Assembly (NCBI GenBank): GCA_036936605.1
Contig: JAUPFV010000004.1
Coordinates: 293,302,009-293,366,008, forward strand
From: Limnanthes douglasii subsp. nivea
Taxonomy: Eukaryota; Streptophyta; Magnoliopsida; Brassicales; Limnanthaceae
DNA length: 64,000 bases
Direction of reading: 5' to 3'
Shown piece after piece: positions 24,558 through 37,710 of this stretch. Position 1 is the stretch's first letter; every line of letters starts with the position of its first letter. The translations under genes and the position numbers were made by a program. The notes beneath the pieces are model-generated. The model saw only the letters and a list, made by a program, of their open reading frames with translations. It was not told where the DNA came from and did not search any database.

Positions 24558-27500
24558 TTACAAAGGCCAGCAAATCTTGAAGCCATGAAATCTGAACCGG
24601 AAGTCGGAAAATATTTGGTGAGAAACCAGAGAGGCGATGGCCGGAGGGGAACCAAAAACTCTTGAGTTCCTCTCCTTTCATACGTGGTAGGTAACTGCGC
24701 CGAAACAAGTACGCAAAAGGTGATGGTTTTGAGATTGGGACCAGTTTGACGCCTCGTTAACCCAAAATTGCCAGTTAGAGTGAATTAAAGGGAATCTCAA
24801 TTTAGAAATGGTGTTGGTCCAAATACTATGGGTAAAACTACAATAAAAAAAGGAGATGAGATATGGTTTCAGGAGCAGAGTTGCAAAGAACACAATCAGT
24901 CTGGGTATTGTAACCTCAACTGAGCAATTTGTCCCTAGTGGAAAGTTTGTTTTGGACAGCAAGCCAAAGGATAAATGAGTGACGGGGAATGTTGTATTTA
25001 TTCCATACTAACCCGGCCCACCCTACGGCGGGGGTGGGCGTATGAATGGAATTGTAGGTATCCTTGATAATGAACTTGATGCATCCAGCTTTCACAATCC
25101 AATAATAGGCGTATTTAGCAAAGATGTTAGGAGAGGGAAGGGAGAGGATGAGTCTGTTGATCTCTTTGATATTTGTGTTATCTCTAGATCTTGTGGATCT
25201 GAAATTTGAAGGCCAATTCCAATTTCCATTGAGGATGATATCCGAGACTTTGAGGTTCTTCCTGAGTCTGGAATCATCAATGATATTTGAGCCGTAATGC
25301 ACAGCGAGAGAGGTGGGGAGAAGCCATGGGTCATACCAGAAAGATGTACTCGAACCATTCCCGATAGCCACCCTGTAAAATTTGCTCACCACTAGGCGAA
25401 GACAAAGAATTTTCCTCCAAATCCAAGAAGAAGAGGATCTGATAGAAAGATCACATAAAACATTATTTTTTATTTTTTCCATTTTAATCCAATCACTCCA
25501 GATCGAATGCTTATTATTACAGATAATAGACCAAAGATGTTTGAGGACAGCTGATTCCAGATTTTGAGGTCTGGGATCCCAAGGCCATCATCTTTCGTGT
25601 GAGAGGTGATATTGGACCAAGCTATTTTAGCTCCATGGTTTTTCATAGCATAACCGGACCAGAGAAAATGACAAAGGTATTGAGTAAGCTCTTTAATGAT
25701 CCTGGAATGAAGGATAAAGATAGAGGACCAATAAACTTGCCTGGTAAATAGAACAGATTTGATGAGCTGAAGTCTACCCGCATATGACAGATGCTTGGAA
25801 GTCCAAGAGTCTATCCTAACGGTAATCTTGTGAAGAAAATGACGACAGACTGAATAGGTAAGACGCCCAGTAATGAGAGGAACTCCAAGGTATTTGACTG
25901 GAGAGATCCTTGAGGGAAACCCATAATGGGAAGGAGTTCAGCGTGCAGAGGGTGATTAATACTCGAGAGGAAGTTGTAGCTTTTAAAAGGATTGACTTTG
26001 AGACCAGAAAGAGCATAGAAATCGTCAAGGGCCTCTTTGATAAGGAGAAGGGAGTTAACGTCACCATGACAAAAAATCAAGAGGTTGTCTACAAAACAGA
26101 GATTCGTGATTTTAAGCTTGTGGCATTTTGAGTGGAATTTGAATTTTTGGTCATAACGCTACTCCTTAAGGGTACATGAAAGAACTTGCATGACCAGGGC
26201 AAAGAGGAAAGGAGAAAGCGAGTCCCCTTTCCGAATACCCTTTCTACCTTTGAAATTGCCATACGGGTCACCATTGATGATAATGTAGTAAGAGAGGGAG
26301 GAGATTCATTTGATAATCCAATTGATCATCTTGTCCGGGAAATTCATTGTCACTAGAATGTCCAGAATGAGGTACCAACGAACATTGTCAAAATCCTTCT
26401 TAAGATCAATCTTAAGAGAAAACCTTTTGCCATTAGCATTAGAATGGTAGCCTCTAAGGAGTTTTTGGGAAAGAAGGATGTTATCCAAGATGTTTCTTCC
26501 TGATACGAAGTCCGATTGAGAATTGCCAATCAGATAGAGGAAGGAGTCGTTAATTCTATTGGCTAAGATTTTGGAGATAATTTTGTAAACAACATTACAA
26601 ATAGCTATCGACCTAAAATCAGCAGCCACCGATGGGGAATCTTTTATGGGGATAAGAGCGATGGAAGTGGAATTCGAAGCGGAATTAATAATTCCGGGAT
26701 GGAAAAATTCAAGGACACCGTTACAAATATCCTCCCCAACCACATTCCAAGAGTTTTTAAAGAAGCAAGAATTAAAACCATCAGGACCAGACGCCGTAAT
26801 ACTATCAATACTGAACAGATCAGATTTGATCTTCTCACGGACCATAGATATCTTGTCGCAGTCCTTGACTTTGGTAGAAAGAAAAGAGGCAATGTTTTCC
26901 AACCCCGGGTAACCCGCAGGATGTCGAACACCGATGGAGTTTTCGAAGTAACTAACAAAGACCTTAGAGACACTAACGGGAGAAGAAACAGAGATCCCCT
27001 GGTCGTTATTGATAGAAACAATTTTATTTTGGAAAAGATGGGTTTTAATACTATTGTGATAGAATTTGGTCTTTTTGTCACCAAGTTTAATCCAATTTTC
27101 TCTAGATTTTTGCTTGAGAAAGAATTCTTCGGCTCGACTCAGAAAGATGAAGTTTGAATAAGCTTCAACTTCTTTGGAAACCACGATAGAGTTGAGAGCA
27201 TCATTAGCTAGATTAGCTTGAGCAAGGAAGAGAGTATATTGAGCATTAGTAACCCTGGTACTAATATCGTTATACTCCTTTTGGTTAAGGCCAGCAAGAT
27301 CATATTGAAGACGGTTAAGTTTGTCAGTGAAACAACTCATACCAGAAGAAGATATATGAAGGTTCTAGCTATTGGAAATAATTCTTTTCAAATGAGGAGT
27401 GGACTGCCACATATTAAAAAAATTGAAGGGTTTCTTCCTCTGAGGCCTAGGAAGACCTAAATTAAGGGTGACGGTGGTATGATCGGAGGAGCGAAGAAAG

Positions 27501-28159
27501 CCAAAGTGAGCAAAGGACATAGGAAAAAGATCGTCCCAATCAGGGTTGACTAGGACACGGTCGATTTTAGAGAGAATGAGATGGGACGGTTGCTTATTGA
27601 TCCAATAAAAATTGAACCCAGTGGATCTAAGATCACTGAGTTCACTAAGATATCAACAATTATTGAACTCGTCGATAGCCGCAAATCAATTCTCGGAGGA
27701 GCCTATTCGCTCAGTCGGATGACAGATGGCATAGAAATCCCCCAAGGCAAACCAGGGGATGCCTTGGTTGGAATTAGAAATGGTAAGAAGATCATTCCAA
27801 AGAAGAATTTCAATTCACAACCTCATTGAAAGCATAGATCGGGGTGAATCTAAAGGAGGCATAAAATTATTGCAATTGGCCAAACAGGGAATAAACTGGT
27901 CAAATTGGGAAATCATAGAAATAGTGATAACACTAGGGTTCCAGACAATTCAAATTCTACCAAGGGGGTGCGAAGAATAGTTGGTAATAATATGCCAAAA
28001 AGGAATCATATATCTAATAATAGAATCAACTTTATAGAGTTGGACTTTAGTTTCTACTAATATTAACATAAAGATACTATTACTAATTATGAAGTCAGTA
28101 ACATCGTTTTGTCTAACAGGGTCATTAAGACCCCTCACATTCCAAGAAGCAATGTTCAT
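24558..28159 (-). pseudogene. LINE ORF2 (endonuclease-RT-zf-RVT), inactivated
   Basis: Starts MNIASWNVRGLNDP at 28159: the EEP endonuclease N-terminus, with a VETK block. Stops break the endonuclease. RT: open from 27340 to 26306 (344 codons), with SGPDGFNS, ALIP, F.SGRNI.DNI and a 'KIDLKKDFDNVRW' block (palm motif A, second residue of the usual KAF changed). The RT catalytic FADD is FVDN here (about 26090), which would kill the enzyme. A zf-RVT region follows (25482-24570), ending KICWPL. No RNase H follows. Confidence 0.85.
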
Positions 28160-28399
28160 AAGGAAAAAAACTTACAGCGTATCAGACCATGGTCCATTCC
28201 GAGGAAAAATCATTCTTACCTTTAACTTTGACTTCCGAGGAACGATGCCGATTAGGAGATGAATCAATAAGTTCTATTTTGCATCGTACTTCGCAATCGA
28301 GCCATCTCAAAAAATTGATTAATAAAAGAAAAAAATTTCATGGCCTTATTTTTGACAAATACAAAGTTAAACTTATTAAAAATATATATAAATCAACTC

Positions 28400-28800
28400 A
28401 AAATTAATGGTTATACCCATTAATGTTAATGAATATAACAAACCATTAAATTGATAAAGATCGAAAAACGGATAGTAATAAGTAATTAAACGAGTAAGAA
28501 GGTTTAAAGGGTTGACAAAATTAATTAAAGACAATAAAATCACGATAGAAGTGATTAAACGGGCAGAAAAGAACGAGCGTTTCACGAATTAATTAAAAGT
28601 AATTGACCCACATGATAAGTTATGAGATAAGTAATTAAACAAGTAGAAAAGAATAAGGGTTTTATGAATTTAATTAAAACTAAATGACCTATATCATAAG
28701 TAATTAAACCGGATGAAAGGTAGGAGGGTTTCACGACTTTAATTAAAATCAATGGACTTATTAAATTTTATGAAAGGTAAGATAAACTCACGACTTCTGT
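28400..28800 (-). repeat. AT-rich imperfect repeat spacer in LINE 5' region
   Basis: Several copies of a 'taagtaattaaac' unit, each followed by a 'gaa(g/a)ggtt' block, spaced 60-100 bp. The sister LINE has similar TTTAATTACTTA units at 33500-33780, so the spacer is a feature of the family. Confidence 0.55.
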
Positions 28801-29424
28801 TAGAATCAAGGAACTCGCCTTTAAAAAATCAATCTTACCAGCCATGGGTTAAAGGAGCTGAATAACCAAACATCCCAAAAGAAGAACAACCTCTGGATGC
28901 CGATTTGAAAAGAAAAATGCGAGCGCAACTCTTGATCCTTTTGGACATCCACTCAACCATGGACACTGACGCCGTCAAACGCAAAACATTGTCGAAGAAG
29001 TTTTCTACTTTATTGAATTTGAGACAAACTGTGACCGGATCCGATTGGAACCGAGCCTGATTAAAGAACTCGCCCTGATTAACACAACCTGCGATGACTA
29101 AAATCAAACAACCATCACAATATGGTGAGCCGTCCTGAACGAAACCATAAATTGAAAGAAAGGAGAAGAGATAGGTATTAAACTCCGAAAATGATATAGC
29201 TTTGGATTTCCGACGAATTCGGCTACAAAATGAAGACAATAAGAAAATCGGAAAACTGTAATGGAAGATAAAGCGAAGAGTCTTCCGGAATGGTGGCTAG
29301 AGGCCACCGGAAAGAACAACTGCCAAAACTGAAACTTTGAAAAACTAGTCGTTCAAATTTTCGATCGTTACTCTATGGAGTTTCTCACTCTAAGTTTCTA
29401 TGGGTTGCATCTTAGTATATACGT

Positions 29425-32200
29425 AAAAAAATCGGTTTCGCAGATATCAAAATGATGTTGGCCATTATATGAAGGATTGTATTGCTTTAAATTAAGAAAT
29501 CAAAACTTTAATTGAAAATATAAAATTAACCACCTTTGTCAAAGAACAATTGGTAAATAGATTCCAAGAACCAGTTGTTGGTCAAACGATGTCCTGAAGG
29601 GAAATGATAGAAGTTTCCCCCAAACAAAAAATATTATGGTTATTACTAGTCCATATAATGAATTCGATGAAGATTCGGAATATTTAGATCTTGATCCTAA
29701 CTAAGGCCTTATTATGATGATAAATGAGCTTGAAAATAAATAAAAAAGGTTAAAAATTGGTGTCAATTTTTTAAATCATTAACCATATTTGGGGGGGATA
29801 CGATGCCAGTACCCTTCAGGCGTTCTTGGAATATGCGTATAGTGAGTTTAACCACCCATGATAAGCTTGATTGTAATGATTTGAAATATCTTTTTGGACC
29901 ACATGAGGATGTTGTGATGATCAGGATGGAAGTTGAGGGAATGAAAATTTGAAGGTTTCTAATCAACACATGTAGCTCGACCAATATTTTGTTTTTGTGT
30001 ACTTATAAATAAATGAAAAACACTATAGTTATAGTTGGATAAAAAAGAACCACAGTGGGATTCAAGAGAAGCATCGCAGATGTTGTTGAAGAGTTTGAAG
30101 GTGAAAGTCTCCTTGGAAAATGACATTTCAAAAAGTTAGTGAGGGTACTATTTGTAGTGGTTGATGGCCCAACTTCGCATAATGTTATCTTTGGAAGGTC
30201 TTGGTTATCAAGGATAGATGTCGTTGCCTTAATGGTTCATTAGTGTCTGAAATATCTTATTGAGGGCAAGTTGGAGTTGCTTGAAGTATCAAAAAATGGC
30301 AAGAGAATGTCATGTGTTGTTTTGGCTCTCAGGATACTAGATAATGCGGAAACTAAAAAATAATATCAATTACTTGAGTCCTCTTCAGAATCTGGTAAGA
30401 TGGATAATCTCCATGAGTCTCATATATCAGTAATTCCCTATGAATATATCGAGTTATATATTCTCTCGAATTGGAAATGTAAGAAATAGAGCTCAATTAC
30501 CATCAATCATAAATAACAATTATTATCTTTTTTATCTGAAAATTTGCACATGTTTTCATGGTGTACTAATGATTTAACGGGTGTCCTAATAGACATTATT
30601 TCCATGAACTAGTAATAGTATCCAATATATAACATGTTATATAAAAACGGAGATCCTTTTATAGAAAATATGAAGCTATTATTAAAGAGGTAGGTCGATT
30701 GACAAACTTATGGCATATTCGGGAATCTCACTATCCTTTGTGGACAGAAAACCCAATGTTTGTGAAAAAAACTGGAAAGTAAGGTATGTGTGGTGACTTC
30801 ACAGATGTAAATAGGGCTTTCCTAAAGGATGCATATCCCGTCGTTAAAAATGATCAACGGATAGACTCCAATTCTGGTAATAAACTATTGTCATTTATGG
30901 ATGCATTTATAGGGTGCAATCATATATAAATGGATACGAATGACCTAGACAATACCACACATGACATAAAATGGCCTATATTACTATAAAGTTATTTTAT
31001 TCGACTTGAAAAATATTGGGGTCACTCATCACCATTTAGTGAATAAATCCTTTGCTAGTCAGATTGGAAGAAATATTAAGGTTTACATTGATGATATGTT
31101 AGTAAAAAGTATGAGGGGTGAAGATTATATATTCGATCTAAATAAAACTTACTCCAATCTTAAAACTATCAATTTGAAACTAAATCCATAAAATTAAACA
31201 TTTAGAGTATGGCACGGAAATGTTTTAGGGTATGTTATCGGTAAAAAATGTATTCATGCCGATCAAATATAATTGAACGCGTAGCTTACTATGGTTTCTC
31301 CCATGTCTACCAAAGAAGTTCAAAAACTGACTAGAATATTTACTTCTCTGAATTGGTTTACATCAAATTCTTCAGATAACTGTGCACCATTTTTCTACAT
31401 TTCAAGGAATGCCAAAAATTTAATTGGACTTCGGACTGCGATGAAGCCTTTACAAAAATTAAAGAACATATGTCTTCTCTATAGACATTAAACAAGATTA
31501 TTGTGGGTGAAAAGCTGTATATTTACTTGACAGTATCCAATTACGCGATAAGTGCAGTTTTGGTTCGGGAAGTTGAAGGTTACCCTCACCCTATTTACTA
31601 TATAAGTAGACGTTTATCGGATGTTGAGAATAAATATTTAAAGATGGAAAAGTTGGCTTTAGCTCTATGAGTAGCACCCAAAAAATAAGACCCTATTTTC
31701 AAGCTCACACGATTATTGTTCAAACTTTTTTCCACTAAAAAATATGTTGCAAAAGACAAGATGTATCGGGTCGAATGACTAACTGTTCAATAGAATTAAA
31801 AGATTACGATATTGAATGTGCCCCTCGAACAATGGTTAAAGAACAAGCTATGGTAGATTTTTCCTAGTTGAAATCTATTATGAGCGACGAGGCTTTCCTA
31901 AATTTGTGGTGCCAAAAAAATCAGTTAATAAGTGATTTATAGTTGCTTATAAGTCAGGTCACAGGACAATCCAAAGATAAAAAGATCATTTGGTAAAATA
32001 TTTAAAGACATTAAAGGAGATATCAGTTTTCTTTAAGAATGTTAAGTATGAACACGTTCTCAAGACTGAAAATTCGATGGTTGATTCCCTAGCTATTATT
32101 TCTTACACCGAATGACATTCATGTATCTTAAAACAAAAAAATTCGTCGATACCAACAGACTATGAGGCTAGATCAAGAACTGAAGAAAATATTCAAATCT
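29425..32200 (+). pseudogene. Ty3/gypsy element, zinc knuckle to RNase H part
   Basis: Continues the gag split by the LINE. 29431-29500: knuckle remnant with GHYMKDC, the first Cys changed (CGC for TGC). 29780-29990: protease-like region (LTTHDKLDCNDLKYLFGPHEDVV... then INTCSS where DTGSS is usual). 30150-30330: HNVIFGRSWLSRI. 30700-31190: RT with FVKK.GK, LLSFMDAF.GCN and YIDDMLVKS (31084-31110). 31210-31480: 'LGYVIG...TKEVQKLTRIF..LNWF'. 31510-31700: RNase H (SNYAISAVLVREVEG.PHPIYYISRRLS). 31900-32130: second RNase H-like stretch. No integrase or 3' LTR before the sequence loses similarity at about 32200. Heavily mutated. Confidence 0.8.
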
Positions 32201-32653
32201 CAACCACTACAAATAAAGATTTGAGGTATGGAAATTTAAATTTTTTAAATAAGTAAAGAATTACATTTTAATATGATTTATAATATATTGATACAAAATA
32301 TATTTTTGACAGCCTCGAAAACTGTTACAAAAAATACAATAACTTTATGTATAAATTTTATTTTAATATGATATTTTTTTCAATAGAAACTAGATTCAAT
32401 ACAAAATTAAATTTTAATTGGATACAAAATTTATTAATGCTAAATATGTTTTTGATAATTTTGACGTTACGATGAATTGGTTTAATTACAAATTTCACCG
32501 TTGAATATTATTTCCGACCTGTATTTTTTATTTACATATTATATATATTTAGCACATTTTGTTTACCTATTGTATTTTGTTCGTCAGTTTTTTTATTTCG
32601 AATTATTTATATTGAATGGATCGTCTTGATTTAGACGTTTAATCCAACGGCCG
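32201..32653. other. AT-rich spacer before LINE insertion
   Basis: No ORF and no repeat boundary seen. Contains the 5' target duplication of the next LINE at its right end (32654-32668). Confidence 0.4.
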
Positions 32654-32746
32654 ATAATATTGTATGTACAAAGGTTTAGAGAGAGAAGTTCTTTCTTCTT
32701 CAACGGCTATTTTCTTTTATCAAACTTTTAGATCTTAGCTTTCACG

Positions 32747-33400
32747 GTGGTTTTTAAGCCTTCTGGCCTGAAACCGAAGGCTTCTGTAATGGTTCGGACG
32801 GTCTCTAATCTTGCATTTCATTCGTACTCGACATTTTCTCTGTTTGGGATTTCTTCGTTGTTTATCCCTGTAAAGACGTTGAACCTCAACGTGGTTATCT
32901 GTCGCTCTATATCTTGTGTGCGGTGCCTCAACATGGTGCTTTGGAGGCTATATCCTCAAGCGTGGACGCTAGTCATAAACCTGATGCTCAGGTTCTCTGT
33001 GTCTCAAGCGTGGAGCCACTTATGGGTGTTCGGTGACTCTGTTTTTTGTACGATGAGTTGTCGGTGTGTCATCCAACCATCTATTAACGTGTCTTATGGC
33101 AGATGCTTTGTCGTTTGTGACTATTGGATATCATCTAGTTATTATGGCAAGTTCGAGGTCCACCAGTCCGGTGCAACAAAGTTACGAGTGGAAACTCTAT
33201 CTCGTGAGTTGCTCAGGTCTATCTATTTCTCAGAGCATCAGAATGGTGCTTGCTTCCATGGAGGAGGAGCATATCGAGATGAAAAAAGGTTTCTTGCCGG
33301 TGGGTACCTTTGAGTCCGGTAGTTTTCATGGTAGGATGCCGTCTATGGGAAGTTTGGTCTGCATGAAAACGTTACCGGATCTGAGGAGTTTGGCGATTTA
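32747..33400 (+). pseudogene. LINE 5' region / ORF1 N-terminal zone
   Basis: Two overlapping open frames (32747-33313 and 33066-33401) cover this G+C-richer stretch, but neither shows a domain I recognise. It is probably the decayed N-terminal part of ORF1 or a long 5' UTR. Repeated 'cctcaa..tgg' phrases occur at 32930-33015. Uncertain. Confidence 0.35.
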
Positions 33401-33799
33401 ACAGTGAATCGGGTGTGTGTACTGGCGGTGGCTCATGTTCTGGTTGAACGATTCGGAAAGACAACCCTATCTTCTTTGGGCCTCTCTTTCGTTCTTTTTT
33501 CTATTTTCATCTTAATTAAAGAATTAGGCCCACTAGATAGGTTTAACTTTTTTAAGATTTCTAACCGAATTAATTATTTAAGTATTTTTACTAGGATTAA
33601 TTTCTTTAGGATCTGAATAAGTTTAATTACTTAAGTATTTTAAATGTATTTAACTTAATTACTATTTTAAATCGGTTTAATTTTTTAATATTTTAAAACG
33701 ATTTATTTCTTTAGTAATTTCAAAGAGTATAATATCTTTAGTATACTTAACGGGTTCTATTCCAAATTTTCTTTTGGTTATTGTAGTCGCTCTAATTCT

Positions 33800-34113
33800 A
33801 TTGGTTCATTTTATCGGACGATTATGATGAAGTTAAAAAGTTTGATTTCGGCGAGGCTTCCCCTCTAGTGTGATAATTGTATCATCTTTGGCCATCCTAC
33901 TCGCCTTTGTAAAAAAAGTCATTTGATTGTTTTATCGGAAGAATCTGATCCTTCAAAGATTGAGCCTGAGTTCTTGAGTGGCCAGTGACTTACTTCTTTT
34001 GAAGAAGTCGAGGAGGTAGAAAGTGGTGAGGAGGTTGATTCACCTCCTAAAAGGTACTGTCCCGCATTTTCTAAGGACAAGGGTATTTTGGTTTTGTCCT
34101 CCGACAGAACCAT
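33800..34113 (+). pseudogene. LINE ORF1 C-terminal part with zinc knuckle
   Basis: After an in-frame stop, the frame reads CDNCIIFGHPTRLC (about 33870-33911), a CX2CX4HX4C zinc knuckle like those following DUF4283 in plant LINE ORF1 proteins. An acidic, serine-rich tail follows (EESD..., FEEVEEVESGEEVDSPPKR) to 34113. This protein would bind LINE RNA. An AT-rich spacer with TTTAATTACTTA units (33500-33780) precedes it. Confidence 0.7.
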
Positions 34114-34143
34114 CGACTAGTGCACTGTAAGTTTTCTATTTTT

Positions 34144-37100
34144 ATGAAAATAACATCTTGGAATGTTCGGGGCATAAATGACCCTGTTAGACAAAAAGAT
34201 GTCACTGATTTTATTATTAGTAATAGTATATCATTGTTAATCCTTGTAGAAACTAAAGTCCAATTATTCAAAGTGGAATCTATAATTAGGAAGATGATTC
34301 CCTATTGGTATATCCTTACTAATCACTATGATCACCCGCTAGGTAGAATTTGGATTGTTTGGAACCTTAGCGTAATAACTATTTCTAGAGTTTCCCAATC
34401 CCCGCAATTCATCCATTGTTTAGCAAAATGTCACAATTTCGATGCCTCTTTTCGCTTTACTGCTATTTATGCTTTTAATGAAGCTTCGTAGAGAGTTCAA
34501 CTATGAAATGATGTGTCTACTATATCCATGGTAGATAAGCATATTCCTTGGGTATCTCTCGGGGATTTCAATGCCATCTGGCACCCGGATGAGCGCTTAG
34601 GTTCCTCTGAAAATTGATATTCTGCCATCGACAATTTTAACAATTGTTGCTTTTGTAGTGACCTAGCGACCTTAGATCTTCTGGATTCCATTTCACGTGG
34701 ATTAACAAACAGCCAGAGCACCTATTCTTTCCAAACTTGACAGAGTTCTTGTCAACCCTATTTGGGATGATCCATTCCCTATGTCTTTTGCCTATTTTAG
34801 CTTCCTGCGTACCTCTCAGCAAAAACACAAAAAGCCTTTCAAATTCGTTAACATGTGGCAAGCTCATCCGAAATTTAAAAATATTGTTTCTTCGAATTGG
34901 AATAATCACATTGCTTCTTCTGGGATGAGTCTAGTTACTGAAAAACTTTTAAGATTGCAGTCTGAGCTTGTAGGTTTTAACCGTAAAGAGTTCAGTGACA
35001 TTAGCTCTAAAGTCTCGATTGCACAAGAAAAATTATTCCATGCGCAGTCTAATCTGGCTATTGATCCACTTAGCCCGATTGTTATCTCGGATGAATGTGA
35101 AACATCGGCTTCTTTCATCTTTCTCAGTCGAGCCGAAGAATCCTTTCTTAAGCAAAAATCTAGATAAAGCTTGGGGATAAAAATACTAAATTTTTTCATA
35201 ATAGTATTAAGGCCCGTCTTTTCCGAAATAAATTCGTCTCTATTAACAATGAGTTTGGAGTTATTGTCTCAACTCCGACCAGTGTGACCAATGTTTTTGT
35301 CAGATACTTTGAAAAATCTCTTGGTACGAGACTCTCTGATGGTTATTCGGGTCTGGAAACTGTTTTCTCCCTTCTTTCTTCTAAAGTTACCCTTTCTGAT
35401 CAGGAATTGATGATTATAGAGATCCCTTATGAAGAGATCGAATCCGCTCTTTTCAGTATTGACAAAAATAAATCCTCGGGCCCTGATGGTTTCAACTCCT
35501 CCTTCTTTAAAATCTAATTGAAGCATTGTTGGCCATGACATCTGTAATAGTGCCCTCGAATTTTTCCGCACCTCCTCTTTGGACCCCTATTGGAGTTCCA
35601 CCTCCATTGTTCTTATCCCTAAAAAGGACTCCCCCTCGGGGACTGCCGACTTTAGACCTATTGCTCTTTGTAATGTTATTTACAAGATTATCTCAAAAAT
35701 CTTAGCCAATAGAATTAAGGATTCTTTCCCCTATCTTATTGATAATTCTCAATCGCCTTTGTGGTGGGAAGGAATATCTCGGATAATATTCTTTTATCCC
35801 ACGAGCTTTTGCGTGGGTACCATTCTAATCGTAGCAACAAAAAGATCACTCTCAAAATCGACATAATGAAAGCATTTGACAATGTCAGATGGCACCTCAT
35901 TCTTGATATCCTTGTTGCTATGAATTTCCCCGAGAAGATGATCACGTGGATCATTAAATGCATATCTTCTCCGTTGTATTCTATTAACATTAATGGAGAT
36001 CCATATGGCAACTTCAAATGTAGGAAAGGATTGAGACAAAGAGATTCTCTCTCCCCTTTCTTTTTGTTCTTATCATGCAAGTTCTCTCCAGCATTCTTAA
36101 GGAGAAAAGTAAGGATAAGCAGTTTCGTTTCCATTGGAAATGTCAAAAGCTCAAGATCATTAATCTCTGCTTTGCAGATGATCTCATGATTTTTTGCCAT
36201 GGTGATGTTAAGTCCCTCAGTCTTATTAAAGAGGCCCTTGACGATTTCTATTCCCTTTCTGGTCTAAAAGTCAACCGGACCAAAAGTCATATCTTCTTTT
36301 CCAGTATGGATGAATCCCTTCGAGTAAATCTTCTATCCATCTTGGGATTCCCGGAAGGCTCAATGCCCATTAAATACTTAGGAGTCCCCCTTCTCACTAG
36401 TCGTCTCACCTACTCGGACTGTCGTCCTCTTCTCCACAAAATTACCTCTCGTATTAATTCTTGGACCTCTAATCCTCTCTCGTATGCCGGTAGACTTCAG
36501 TTGATTAAGTCTGTTTTATTCGCTGGTCAGGTCTATTGGTCTTCTATCTTTATTATCCCCTCTATAATTCTCAAAGAACTGTCCCAAAACCTACGTCGTT
36601 TTCTTTGGTCGGGTACTGCCATGAAAATCTATGGCGCCAAAGTTGCTTGGGCTTCGGTTACCTTGCCCATGATAGAGGGCGGCCTTGGGATTCTGGACCT
36701 AAAAATCTGGAATCAGGCGGCTGTCCTCAAGCACCTTTGGTATATCATAAGTAATAATAATCATTCCATTTAGAGTGATTGGATTAAAATAGAAAAAAAA
36801 AATTGGTAATTTTTAGAACCTCCAGATCGGTTCCTCTTCCTCTTGGATCTGGAGGAAAATCCTTCGTCTTTGCCCTTTGGCTAGTAATTTGTACATGGTG
36901 GCCATCGAAAATGGCTCGAGCACATCCTTCTGGTACGACCCATGGCTTCTATCCTCTTCACTTGCATCTCACTATGACGACAACACAATTACTGACTCCA
37001 TGCTTGGGAAGAACCTAAAAGTATCGGATATCATTCGTAACGGAATCTGGAATTGGCCTTCCAATTTTAGACCGGCGAGATCTCGAAGCCGCGCTAATCT

Positions 37101-37710
37101 GATGGAGATCCACAACCTAATCCTCTCTCTCTCGCCTCCCAACCTCGAATCCACTGACATCCCTTTCTGGAAGGCGAAGGCTGGATGCAATTCCTTTAAA
37201 ATCAGAGACACATACCTTGCCATTCGTCCGCCTAACCCTAAAGTGGGTTGGGCGGGGTTAGTCTGGAATAAATTCAATATTCCTCGTCATTCCTTCATTT
37301 CTTGGCTCGCTATTTTAGGCAAGCTTGCCACCAAAGACAAGCTTATCAGTTGGGGTTATAATATCCCAACTGATTGTGTCCTGTGCAACTCTGTAACTGA
37401 AACTACCTGTCATCTCCTCTTTGAGTGCAGTTTCGCCCAGAGTATCTGGACTAATGCTAGTAATAAACTAGGTTTCTCCTTTTCGAATATTAGCTGGCAG
37501 TCTTGGATTTCTAAAGCGTCAACATGGTCTCAATCTCGTAACCATAGAATTTGGCATGCTTGCTTTGTCGCGGTAATTTACCACGTCTGGAAGGAGAGGA
37601 ATTCAAGAGTATTTGGTTCCCTTCCGGCCACTACCTCCATGGTTTCTTACCGTATCTTTTCAGATCTACGGTATAGATTTCAAGGCACCAAGACTAGTTG
37701 GCCGGTATAA
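34144..37710 (+). pseudogene. LINE ORF2 (endonuclease-RT-zf-RVT), lightly broken
   Basis: Starts MKITSWNVRGINDP at 34144. The EEP endonuclease has VETK, then WVSLGDFNAIW (about 34548-34580) after a stop at 34491. RT: SGPDGFNS (about 35478-35502), [10 protein letters not shown], motif [25 protein letters not shown] and FADDLMIFCHGDV (about 36172), so the catalytic aspartates are kept. A zf-RVT domain (36877-37710) has CVLCNS...TCHLLFEC, ending TSWPV. Faults include stops near 34491, 35165, 35515 and 36771 and frameshifts near 34730, 35755 and 36080. No RNase H domain, unlike the LINE at 45774-51546. Confidence 0.9.

Larger units (their letters stand above)
24239..29424 (-). mobile_element. L1-type LINE, full length, inserted in gypsy gag
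   Basis: The flanks share a 14-bp target duplication with one mismatch (24225-24238 and 29425-29438, AAAAxAATCGGTTT). The gypsy zinc-knuckle reading frame continues across it. Length is 5.19 kb, close to the 5.33 kb of the sister copy at 32669-37997. The two share the ORF1/ORF2 junction, ORF2 and the 3' end ('tatgccctag/tatgtcctag...cttgtatgaac'). The 5' 1.26 kb (28160-29424) holds the ORF1 zone, with a small open stretch at 28835-29239 of no recognisable domain and an AT-rich spacer with repeated 'taattaaac' units. Confidence 0.88.

Noticed and set aside
26644..27157. Plus- and minus-strand ORFs across 26644-27157 in other frames
   Set aside because: They are shadows of the LINE RT reading frame at 26306-27340.
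34637..35571. Minus-strand ORFs in the plus-strand LINE
   Set aside because: Antisense shadows of ORF2. Motif matches lie on the plus strand.
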